Below, piece after piece: positions 7,993 to 14,185 of a stretch of 14,227 nucleotides of DNA; within the stretch, counting starts at the first letter, position 1, and each line of letters opens with the position of its first letter. The stretch comes from Candidatus Gastranaerophilales bacterium (lineage in GTDB: Bacteria > Cyanobacteriota > Vampirovibrionia > Gastranaerophilales > Gastranaerophilaceae). A program made the translations under genes and the position numbers. Below the pieces are notes generated by a model. It saw nothing but the letters and a program-made list of their open reading frames with translations. It was not told where the DNA came from and ran no database searches. The stretch is taken from the NCBI GenBank assembly GCA_900772035.1, contig CAAGQE010000235.1, positions 1-14,227 of the forward strand. The letters are read 5' to 3'.

Positions 7993-8077
7993 ACATTGAG
8001 TATAAAATTTGTTTCTGAAAAACTTAACTTTTTCAAGTAAAATAAGTATCATCTAAAAACAAATTTTTGTCAATAAT

Positions 8078-9124
8078 TTATGCTCTTGAGAAAACTTCCG
8101 TACCGACGTCTGTAATCACGTCTTCGTGAAAATATGCGCAAGAGCCAATCATAGCCGCGTTATCCGTGCAATACTTCATCGCGGGAATATAAACCTTATA
8201 CCCTTTTTCTTCAAACGCTTTAATTTTGCGTCTGATTTCGGAGTTTGCCGCAACGCCGCCTGCCAAAACGACTTGCTTAATCCCGTATTTTTCGCAGGCA
8301 TTCAGCAATTTATCAGCCAAAACGCCCGTAATATGTTCTCTAAAACTTGCTGCAACGTCAGCCCTGTTATAGTCGGGGTTTTCGGCAGCCAATTTTTTCG
8401 TCAACTGCAAAACAGCCGTTTTCAGACCCGAAAAGCTGAAATCAAACTCTCCGATGTGCGCTCTTGTGAACTTATACGCGTTCGGATTGCCGTCTTCCGC
8501 CATTTTGTCGAGGTGGTAACCCCCGGGGTAGGGCAAGCCCAAAAGCCTTGCGACCTTATCAAAAGCCTCGCCCGCAGCGTCGTCAATTGTTTCGCCCAAA
8601 ATTTCGCTGTCCGAATAGTCCGAAACCTTTATAATTTGCGTGTGTCCGCCGCTAATCAAAAGTGCCATAAATGGCGGTTTTAAGTCCGTGTCGATATAAT
8701 TTGCGCAAACGTGTGCGTGCAAGTGGTTTATTCCGATAAACGGCTTGTCAAACACTAACGACAAGGTTTTTGCCGCATTCATTCCGACGAGCAAGGATCC
8801 AACCAATCCCGGTCCGACCGTTGCCGCAATCGCCGTCAAATCTTCAGGCTTGACGCTCGCTTCTTCAAAAGCCTTTGCGATAACTTCATTAACCGCCTCG
8901 AGGTGTTCTCTTGCCGCAACTTCGGGAACGACACCGCCGAATTGCATGTGCGTTTTTATTTGAGATGCCACGATATTCGACAAAACCTCACGACCGTTTT
9001 TTACAATCGCGCAAGCCGTTTCGTCGCAACTGGATTCGAGCGCCAAAATTATTGCGTCGCCTGCGTTATCGCCGATTACGACTTCCTTATCACTAAGCGG
9101 GGTTTTTACTGTTTTTTGTGGCAT
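8078..9124 (-). CDS. tsaD: tRNA N6-adenosine threonylcarbamoyltransferase TsaD
   Basis: 348 residues. TsaD (Gcp/Kae1/YgjD family) transfers the threonylcarbamoyl group from threonylcarbamoyl-AMP to A37 of ANN-decoding tRNAs, working with TsaB and TsaE in the cytosol. Diagnostic blocks are ILALESSCDETACAIV (~26-41), GGVVPEVAAREHLE (~63-76), TVGPGLVGSLLVGMNAAK, and NHLHAH with the metal ligands His134 and His138. Further blocks are LLISGGHTQI, GEAFDKVARLLGLPYPGG, VLAGGVAANSEIR and, near the C-terminus, YCTDNAAMIG with the ASKHA-fold Asp. The N-terminus carries about 24 residues more than usual (family members start around ILALE). The chosen ATG has AGAAGG six bases upstream. It lies 40 bp downstream of the polymerase gene and may be co-transcribed with it, with a possible promoter of its own. 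Confidence 0.97.
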   Translation of the reverse strand: MPQKTVKTPLSDKEVVIGDNAGDAIILALESSCDETACAIVKNGREVLSNIVASQIKTHMQFGGVVPEVAAREHLEAVNEVIAKAFEEASVKPEDLTAIAATVGPGLVGSLLVGMNAAKTLSLVFDKPFIGINHLHAHVCANYIDTDLKPPFMALLISGGHTQIIKVSDYSDSEILGETIDDAAGEAFDKVARLLGLPYPGGYHLDKMAEDGNPNAYKFTRAHIGEFDFSFSGLKTAVLQLTKKLAAENPDYNRADVAASFREHITGVLADKLLNACEKYGIKQVVLAGGVAANSEIRRKIKAFEEKGYKVYIPAMKYCTDNAAMIGSCAYFHEDVITDVGTEVFSRA

Positions 9125-9163
9125 TTTGGACCTTCTTTTTGATTGGATAAAAACTTCAAGTTA

Positions 9164-9169
9164 ATTATA
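9164..9169 (-). promoter_or_regulatory. Possible -10 box of tsaD
   Basis: A perfect TATAAT on the minus strand overlaps the stop codon of the upstream polymerase gene, 39 bp before the tsaD start. No convincing -35 was found, so this is a weak call; it would give tsaD expression independent of the SOS promoter. Confidence 0.35.
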
Positions 9170-10364
9170 CTTCACTCAAAGCATTTTTTGTAGCGGAATT
9201 TGTCAAATTCCTGCAATCGCCGACCGTAAAAACACCTCTGCCGTGACGTTCTTCGATTTTGTCCCAAATTTTTGAAATTTTTTCAAACTTTTCGGTACTG
9301 TTAAACAACTGCAACTGCTTGGTTTCCTCGTCCTTAAACCCGCCGACGTAAACACCCGACGAGCGATACATAACATTCGGAGAATAAATTTGTTTAAAAA
9401 GTTCTTTGGCTTTTTGATTTAGCAAATACTCGGCGCTTGTAGGGTTTTCGACCGTATCGGTTGCCGAGATAATTCTAAAATCTTTTGTTCTCAGCATAAC
9501 GGTAATTTCTGTTGTTAAAAGCCCGTAGCCGCGCATTTTTCTGCAAGCGTTGTGCAAATGCTCCAAAATGCAGGATTTCAAATATTCCCTGTCGTTCGTA
9601 CTTTGCATAAAGGACGAAGTTTTCTGAATAGATTTCGGCTTTGTTGCCTTGTCACAAACGGGCATTGTGTCCTCTCCCGCCAGTCCGAAACGAAGTTCAA
9701 GTCCGCGCTTGCCCATAAAATGTTCAAAAAATTCTTTATCTTTTTTAAGCACATCTCCTGCCGTAAAAATACCTTTACTTTTGAGCAAAGACGCGGTGTT
9801 TTTGCCGACACCCCAAATTTTTTCGATATTAAAATCCTCTATTTCTTCAACAATTTTTTCCTCGGGGATGTAATAGTGAAAATTTCCGTGTTTTGCCTTG
9901 TCGGTAGCGATTTTGCAAAGAATTTTCGAGTTTGCTATCCCGATAGAAACAGGTACCCCTGTTTGTTCCAGCAAAAGTTTGTGCAATTTTTCGGCGAGTT
10001 CTTCGTAACCGTTGACGCCATAAGTCTTGTCCAATCCCGTCACATCGAGAAAAGCCTCATCAATAGAGCAATGCTCAACGTGCGGTGCAAAATCGTTCAA
10101 AATCTTCTTCACTCGTTTTGAAATTTGGTGGTAATATTTCAAATCGCCTGACAAATAAATCACGTCGGGAAATTTTTCTTTTAGCATAAATAGCGGCATG
10201 CCCATTGGCACTCCGAGTTTTTTAGCCTCATTTGAGCGCGAAACCACGCAGCCGTCGCAGTTGCTAAGAACGCAAACCGCTTTGCCTTTCAAAGACGGGT
10301 CTTTGAGAATTTCACAAGAAACAAAAAAGTTGTTGCAATCTGCGAGCGCCGTTATTTTTTTCAT
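9165..10364 (-). CDS. umuC: Y-family DNA polymerase, UmuC (Pol V catalytic subunit) type
   Basis: A 399-residue translesion polymerase. The palm catalytic residues are visible in ALADCNNFFVSCE (Asp9) and CSIDEAFLDVTG (Asp102, Glu103). SNCDGCVVSRSNEAKKLGVPMG (~34-55) is the form found in UmuC rather than in DinB/Pol IV, which supports the UmuC subgroup. Thumb helix-hairpin-helix signals (EKIWGVGKNTASLL) follow, then the little-finger domain. QLQLF (350-354) is a good beta-clamp binding motif, and the tail IEERHGRGVFTVGDCRN matches the DUF4113-like end of UmuC. It would replicate across DNA lesions. Translation starts from AAAGGA just upstream (complement of 10369-10374). It lies 62 bp downstream of the lexA-type gene, in the same direction, with a hairpin in the gap. 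No separate umuD is present next to it. A DinB assignment is less likely. Confidence 0.9.
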   Translation of the reverse strand: MKKITALADCNNFFVSCEILKDPSLKGKAVCVLSNCDGCVVSRSNEAKKLGVPMGMPLFMLKEKFPDVIYLSGDLKYYHQISKRVKKILNDFAPHVEHCSIDEAFLDVTGLDKTYGVNGYEELAEKLHKLLLEQTGVPVSIGIANSKILCKIATDKAKHGNFHYYIPEEKIVEEIEDFNIEKIWGVGKNTASLLKSKGIFTAGDVLKKDKEFFEHFMGKRGLELRFGLAGEDTMPVCDKATKPKSIQKTSSFMQSTNDREYLKSCILEHLHNACRKMRGYGLLTTEITVMLRTKDFRIISATDTVENPTSAEYLLNQKAKELFKQIYSPNVMYRSSGVYVGGFKDEETKQLQLFNSTEKFEKISKIWDKIEERHGRGVFTVGDCRNLTNSATKNALSEV

Positions 10365-10384
10365 AAAATCCTTTCAGGGAAAAG

Positions 10385-10419
10385 AGGGCGAAACATAATG
10401 GGGGAAAGAATTTCGCCCT
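10385..10419 (-). repeat. Inverted repeat between lexA and umuC
   Basis: AGGGCGAAA (10385-10393) and TTTCGCCCT (10411-10419) form a 9-bp stem with a 17-nt loop, right after the lexA stop. On the transcribed strand it is followed by CTCTTTTCCC, a poor T run. It could be a leaky terminator or attenuator, or an mRNA stability element limiting umuC expression relative to lexA. Confidence 0.5.
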
Positions 10420-10426
10420 GAAGTTA

Positions 10427-11002
10427 TTATACTTTTCGGATAATTCCTCTAACCACTCCGAAAACTTCTAAAGTTTCTTTCGGCTTAAAGTCGGGGTATT
10501 TTGGGTTTGCAGCCTCAAGCCAAACTTCGCCGTTTCTTTTTCTGAGAGTTTTGAGGGTAAAGCCGCCGTCGATATATGCCAAAACGATATCTCCGCTGCG
10601 CGCTTCGGACTGTTTGTTTACAACAACCTTGTCCCCTTCAAAGATTCCCAAATCAATCATTGAGTCGCCGACCACCGTGAACAAAAACGTTGTCGGGCTG
10701 TCGATATTAAATTCTTCATCAAGCGAGACTCTTTTTTCGACATAGTCTTCTCCTGCCGAGGCAAACCCCGCTCTTACGTGCGACATCATCTGCACGGCAC
10801 CGAACAAGTCTTTGTTAATTCTAAATCTTTTGTCTTCTTCGGTGATGAGATTTTCTTCTTTAAATTTTTTGAAATACTGCCAGACGGAATTTTTGTGTTT
10901 GAAACCGAATTTTTCCGCAATGATTTCAAAACTCGGCAAAATATCTTTTCCGTAGGCTTGTTTAAGTTTTTCAAAAAAATCTTTTTGTTTATCTGTTAGC
11001 AT
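10427..11002 (-). CDS. lexA: LexA-type SOS repressor with UmuD-like S24 protease domain
   Basis: 191 residues. Residues 1-~65 form a LexA-like winged helix (LTDKQKDFFEKLKQAYG, then SFEIIAEKFGFKHKNSVWQYFKKFKEENLI). Residues ~74-191 are a self-cleaving S24 domain with scissile Ala78-Gly79 (VRAGFASAGEDY), nucleophile Ser114 in GDSMID and general base Lys151 in GFTLKTLRK. RecA filaments would be expected to trigger its cleavage. Several stretches resemble UmuD more closely than typical LexA: AGFxSxxxDYVEKRVSLDE, GDSMIDLGIFEGD, SGDIVLAYIDGGFTLK and LEVFGVVRGIIR. The gene is directly upstream of umuC, and its start lies six bases after a TATAAT with no Shine-Dalgarno sequence. It probably represses itself and umuC through the palindrome in its promoter. 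An alternative name would be a UmuD with an added DNA-binding domain, comparable to UmuDAb of Acinetobacter. Confidence 0.85.
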   Translation of the reverse strand: MLTDKQKDFFEKLKQAYGKDILPSFEIIAEKFGFKHKNSVWQYFKKFKEENLITEEDKRFRINKDLFGAVQMMSHVRAGFASAGEDYVEKRVSLDEEFNIDSPTTFLFTVVGDSMIDLGIFEGDKVVVNKQSEARSGDIVLAYIDGGFTLKTLRKRNGEVWLEAANPKYPDFKPKETLEVFGVVRGIIRKV

Positions 11003-11008
11003 ATTTTT

Positions 11009-11037
11009 ATTATAGACGAACGTCTATAAAAAATCAA
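11009..11037 (-). promoter_or_regulatory. lexA promoter, predicted leaderless
   Basis: On the minus strand TTGATT (complement of 11032-11037) and TATAAT (complement of 11009-11014) are 17 bp apart. Six bases (AAAAAT) separate the -10 from the lexA ATG, so the predicted transcript begins at or within a base or two of the start codon. Confidence 0.75.
11011..11028. promoter_or_regulatory. Candidate SOS box (LexA operator)
   Basis: TATAGACGAACGTCTATA has 8-bp perfectly complementary arms around a central AA. It fills most of the -35/-10 spacer of the lexA promoter and covers four bases of the -10 box, so a bound dimer would block RNA polymerase. Placement in front of a LexA-type gene makes autorepression the obvious reading. 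I saw no second copy elsewhere in the window. Confidence 0.7.
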
Positions 11038-11106
11038 GTCCATAAAAAAATTTAATAAATATATGTTTAAATTAGAAAAATACTTTAAAAATATAACAAA
11101 ATTCTT

Positions 11107-11112
11107 TATAAT
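11107..11112 (+). promoter_or_regulatory. -10 box of the DUF721 gene, predicted leaderless promoter
   Basis: TATAAT is followed by six bases (ATAAAT) and the ATG at 11119, the same spacing as at mutS2 and lexA. The region upstream (11038-11106) is extremely AT-rich; TTTAAA at 11084-11089 is a weak -35 at 17-bp spacing. Confidence 0.6.
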
Positions 11113-11118
11113 ATAAAT

Positions 11119-11433
11119 ATGAGACAAACTTCCGATTTTGAGACTGCCGCAGAAATATTAAAAACGTTGGATTTAAGTTTTGATGACGATTATGAAAATA
11201 ATTTAGAAAAACTTTTCGGACAATGGAATGATGTAGTTGGAGAAAAAATCGGAAAATATTCTAAACCGAAGACATTAACGGATGACGGGATATTGATAGT
11301 CACTTGTGACAATTCAATAGTGGCAAACGAACTTTTTTCCAAACGTGAAATTGTAAACAAAAAAATAAAAAAGTTAACGGCTGAGTTAAAAATTTCGGGA
11401 TTTAGGTATATTAAAATTACATACAGCAGATAA
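11119..11433 (+). CDS. DUF721 / DciA-like protein
   Basis: A 104-residue protein. The core LEKLFGQWNDVVGEKIGKYSKP, then GILIVTCDNSIVANELFSKREIVNKKI, matches the DUF721 pattern (W..VVG..I..hs.P, then a strand with L.V.c.ss..a.eL). DUF721 includes DciA, the ancestral loader that helps place the replicative helicase DnaB on DNA in bacteria lacking DnaC or DnaI. The protein is short, close to a minimal domain, and lacks the extended C-terminal tail seen in some DciA proteins, so a loader role here is inference from family. It is divergent from lexA across 116 bp, and the prepilin chimera begins 12 bp after its stop, so the two may share a transcript. Confidence 0.75.
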   Translation: MRQTSDFETAAEILKTLDLSFDDDYENNLEKLFGQWNDVVGEKIGKYSKPKTLTDDGILIVTCDNSIVANELFSKREIVNKKIKKLTAELKISGFRYIKITYSR

Positions 11434-11445
11434 AAAGGACAGAAT

Positions 11446-13626
11446 ATGCAGAAGTTCAGATACGGTTTTACATTGGCAGAAGCCTTGATTACACTCGTAA
11501 TTGTCGGCTTGGTTATGGCAGCGACAATGCCTATCGTAATGAAAGCGCAGAACGCACCGAGTGAAGCCCCTTGGAAATACATTACACAAGGTGCTTTGAG
11601 CCAAAACGCGTCGGTATTTTCGGCCTTAGGCGATACGTCGACGACAGTTTTCGGCAGCAACCGCGTTCCGATAGACACAAACATTACGACAAATACGGAT
11701 AATGTTTTTGCGACGAATTATAACCCGAAAATATCTGTTGTTACAAGACAACAATCAAACGGCAATCCTGTTGTTGCAAGACACTTGTTGGACTTCTACG
11801 AAAAAGATTCTACATTGAATAAATTCGTTTCTATCGGTAAAGTTTCTTTTGACCGATTCGGAAACCTTGCACTCGGTGCAAACGCGCTTGATGCAATTAA
11901 ACATGACGCTACTGACCAACAAAGATTAACATTTACGAATACTATCACAGGAAATACTTGGGCTGATTTAACAGTAAATGATGCAGGTGTAATTACAAAC
12001 GCAAAAAGTGCTTTAAACACGGCAATCGGTCAATATTCTATGTCCGGTGACAGGAAATTTGCTCCAACAAATACAACCAGTTTGAAAATTATCGGAAATG
12101 GCAATACGGCTTTGGGTGCATTGACAATGCAATGGCTTTCTACCGGGAACTTGAACACGGCAATTGGTTTGTATTCGCAACAAAAAGCAACAACCGGATC
12201 TTTGAATACATCTGTCGGAGCAATGTCTTTGCGTGTTGTAACCACAGGTAACAATAACGTTGCAGTTGGCAGTTATTCTTTGAGAAGTAACTCGACAGGT
12301 GCGTTAAATACTTCCGTAGGTAGTCTTTCTTTAGCAACAAATACGACAGGTGCAAATAATACTGCAATTGGCCACTCAACATTGAGGGCTAATACTACGG
12401 CATCAAACAATACGGCAATCGGACAAGGCTCAATGAATGCAAATACAACAGGGGCAAGCAATACGGCAGTCGGTCAGGGAGCATTAATTGCTAACACAAC
12501 AGCAAGTTTTAATACAGCATTTGGTGCTGCAACTTTGGCTGCAAATACAACAGGTACAAACAATACGGCATTAGGTTATGCCGCTTTAAACAGAAATACG
12601 ACAACAAGTAATAACGTAGCGGTTGGTACGAATGCCTTGTTTTATAATACCAACAATTTCAATACCGCAGTTGGTAGTCAATCGTTAACAACCAATACAT
12701 CGGGACAAAGTAATACCGGCGTCGGATATGGTACATTGAATAAAACAACAAGTGGTAGCAGTAATGTTGCGATAGGTACAAACGCGTTATTTGCAAATAC
12801 AACTGGTACAGGCAACATTGCCATAGGAAATAATTCTGCAACGAACGTAAATGATTCAAATAAGTTGTATATCGGTCGTGGTAACAACTCCGGCGATGTC
12901 TTGATTTTCGGTGATATGCAAAATAAAGTTTTGACAATCAACGGTAAATTGGTAATCAACGGTCAAGCCTTTATCAGAAGCGGCGGAGTAGAATACAAAA
13001 TCGTTACCGAACATGACCTGAGAGGTCTTTCTTATCAAAAAGCAACAGGTGTTGCGACAGCTCCTACGGCGATTACTGCCCCCGGAACGATTATCTCAGA
13101 TGCTCGTTTGAAAAACATTATCGGCGACAATACTGCGGGCTTGAAAGAAATTATGCAAATTCAAGTCAAGAATTACACCCTCAAGCGTGACAAAAAGAAA
13201 GAACCGCTCGTCGGTGTCATTGCACAAGAATTGCAAAAAGTGTTCCCGAACAGCGTAGCGGAAGGTCGTGACGGATATTTGCGTATCAAACGTGACGAAA
13301 TCTTCTGGGCTTGCGTAAATGCCGTCAAAGAACTCAACAATATGTTCCAAGATATCACGGCAAAAATCACGGGACTTGAAGAAAAAATCAGACTTCTCGA
13401 AGATACAAACAAACTCAATGCGGATAAGATTTCTGCACTTGAACGTCAAAATAAACTTATGGAAGAAAGATTGACCGCGCTTGAAAATAATGCTAAAAAG
13501 GCAGCAAAAAAGGCTGAAAAAGCAGAAAAAGCGGTAGCCGAAAAAACCGTTGTTGAAAAAGCGGCGACACAATCGGTAAAAACCGAAGAAGCAACAACAG
13601 AGCAAAAACCTGTCGTAGTACAGTAA
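11446..13626 (+). CDS. Prepilin-leader surface fibre protein with 17-residue head repeats and S74 chaperone
   Basis: 726 residues; AAAGGA lies six bases before the ATG. The N-terminus MQKFRYG|FTLAEALITLVIVG is a class III (type IV pilin) signal with cleavage after Gly7, Glu5 of the mature form and a hydrophobic helix to about residue 31. Residues ~40-190 are a Ser/Thr/Asn-rich, beta-type region. Residues 220-473 hold about 15 repeats near N-T-A-[IV]-G-x-x-x-L-x-x-N-T-T-G-x-x; residues 191-219 look like a degenerate first copy. Such repeats build trimeric beta heads in tail fibres and adhesins. Residues ~551-635 form a Peptidase_S74 domain with SDARLK (Ser551, the likely autocleavage point) and VGVIAQELQKVFP. 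A heptad coiled coil (~636-682) and a Lys/Ala/Glu-rich tail follow. The likely role is a cell-surface fibre or adhesin anchored or exported via pilin machinery; the ligand is unknown. No pilus assembly genes are in the window. Confidence 0.85.
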   Translation: MQKFRYGFTLAEALITLVIVGLVMAATMPIVMKAQNAPSEAPWKYITQGALSQNASVFSALGDTSTTVFGSNRVPIDTNITTNTDNVFATNYNPKISVVTRQQSNGNPVVARHLLDFYEKDSTLNKFVSIGKVSFDRFGNLALGANALDAIKHDATDQQRLTFTNTITGNTWADLTVNDAGVITNAKSALNTAIGQYSMSGDRKFAPTNTTSLKIIGNGNTALGALTMQWLSTGNLNTAIGLYSQQKATTGSLNTSVGAMSLRVVTTGNNNVAVGSYSLRSNSTGALNTSVGSLSLATNTTGANNTAIGHSTLRANTTASNNTAIGQGSMNANTTGASNTAVGQGALIANTTASFNTAFGAATLAANTTGTNNTALGYAALNRNTTTSNNVAVGTNALFYNTNNFNTAVGSQSLTTNTSGQSNTGVGYGTLNKTTSGSSNVAIGTNALFANTTGTGNIAIGNNSATNVNDSNKLYIGRGNNSGDVLIFGDMQNKVLTINGKLVINGQAFIRSGGVEYKIVTEHDLRGLSYQKATGVATAPTAITAPGTIISDARLKNIIGDNTAGLKEIMQIQVKNYTLKRDKKKEPLVGVIAQELQKVFPNSVAEGRDGYLRIKRDEIFWACVNAVKELNNMFQDITAKITGLEEKIRLLEDTNKLNADKISALERQNKLMEERLTALENNAKKAAKKAEKAEKAVAEKTVVEKAATQSVKTEEATTEQKPVVVQ
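12103..12864 (+). repeat. In-frame 51-bp tandem repeats (head domain)
   Basis: About 15 units of 17 codons encode the head repeats of the fibre protein, starting at residues 220, 237, 254 and so on. One unit (residues 390-405) is 16 codons long. The units are diverged in DNA but keep the Asn-Thr/Val-Ala-x-Gly and Asn-Thr-Thr positions. Confidence 0.85.
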
Positions 13627-13713
13627 TTGCTAAATGGCTCGGCGGATTTTGAAAACTCGAAATACGAAACCAACGAGCGAAAAATAAACAATTCCTCGAG
13701 CAAATAAAATATC

Positions 13714-13743
13714 AAAAGCAGGTTGTAATAAACCTGCTTTTTT
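13714..13743 (+). terminator. Rho-independent terminator after the fibre gene
   Basis: AAAAGCAGGTT (13714-13724) and AACCTGCTTTT (13731-13741) form an 11-bp stem with a 6-nt loop, and the T run extends to 13743. The A run on the other side makes it potentially bidirectional. It ends the DUF721-fibre transcription unit 87 bp after the stop codon. Confidence 0.9.
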
Positions 13744-13754
13744 GATGAAAAGTT

Positions 13755-13783
13755 TACAATAGATGTCACCCTGAACTGTCTTG
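13755..13783 (+). repeat. 29-bp direct repeat, copy 1
   Basis: This sequence, beginning TACAATAGATGTCA and ending CTGAACTGTCTTG, recurs at 14095-14123 with two mismatches (CC here, TG there). Shorter related pieces GTCATGCTGAA and GTCACCCTGAA lie at 13784-13794 and 13809-13819. Confidence 0.85.
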
Positions 13784-13811
13784 TCATGCTGAATTATTTA
13801 AACATTTTGTC

Positions 13812-13832
13812 ACCCTGAATTTATTTCAGGGT
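13812..13832. repeat. Short inverted repeat ACCCTGAA/TTCAGGGT
   Basis: The 8-bp arms surround a 5-nt loop. It belongs to the GTCACCCTGAA family of small intergenic repeats found around it and lacks a T run, so it is probably not a terminator. Confidence 0.6.
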
Positions 13833-13872
13833 CTTACAAAATAACAATTTTAACGTATATTTATTTCTTTTA

Positions 13873-13894
13873 GTACTTTTGGCAGCAAAAGTAC
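13873..13894. repeat. Short perfect inverted repeat GTACTTTTG/CAAAAGTAC
   Basis: The 9-bp arms are separated by the 4-nt loop GCAG. No gene is adjacent and no T run follows. Confidence 0.6.
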
Positions 13895-14047
13895 CGCAAA
13901 ACTGCCCGCTGCAACTGAGTGACTTTTTTTGGTAAACTCAACCCGAGTGGCTAAACTCGCTAACGCACAAACAGTCGCCACTTCGCTGTTGTTTCATTAA
14001 CAAAAACTTACGTCACTACGTTGATGCGGGGTTTATTATCCTACGTC

Positions 14048-14072
14048 ATTCTGAGGGCGACGCCCGAAGAAT
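14048..14072. repeat. REP-like palindrome with GGGC/GCCC core
   Basis: ATTCT-GA-GGGC and GCCC-GA-AGAAT form an imperfect hairpin with a GAC loop. It resembles the TCATTCTGAG...GAAGAATCTG type of small intergenic repeat that I recall from many bacterial genomes. Confidence 0.55.
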
Positions 14073-14094
14073 CTGTTTAAGATTATTTCTAAAA

Positions 14095-14123
14095 TACAAT
14101 AGATGTCATGCTGAACTGTCTTG
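14095..14123 (+). repeat. 29-bp direct repeat, copy 2
   Basis: This is the second copy of the repeat at 13755-13783, 340 bp downstream, with 27 of 29 bases identical. Confidence 0.85.
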
Positions 14124-14134
14124 AATTTTGTTTC

Positions 14135-14185
14135 ACAAAAAGTCGTTGCTCGCTACACTTCGTTGTCGTTCGCCTGACTTTTTGT
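14135..14185. repeat. Inverted repeat ACAAAAAGTC/GACTTTTTGT
   Basis: Perfect 10-bp arms flank a 31-nt centre rich in TTCG and CGTT steps. The style resembles 7924-7972 near tRNA-His, with repeated short CTTCGTT/TTCGC pieces. It may be one unit of a dispersed repeat that continues beyond the window. Confidence 0.5.

Noticed and set aside
8016..8035. Terminator for tsaD formed by TGAAAAA/TTTTTCA
   Set aside because: The stem is only 7 bp, nearly all A-T, and has no proper T run on the minus strand. No convincing terminator for tsaD was found.
12103..12864. CRISPR-like periodicity of about 51 bp
   Set aside because: The period is an exact multiple of three, the units are diverged, there are no unique spacers between constant repeats, and the array lies inside a well-supported reading frame.
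11446..13626. Prophage tail-fibre gene
   Set aside because: The head repeats and S74 domain are phage-like, but the prepilin leader and the lack of any phage genes nearby argue for a cellular surface protein.
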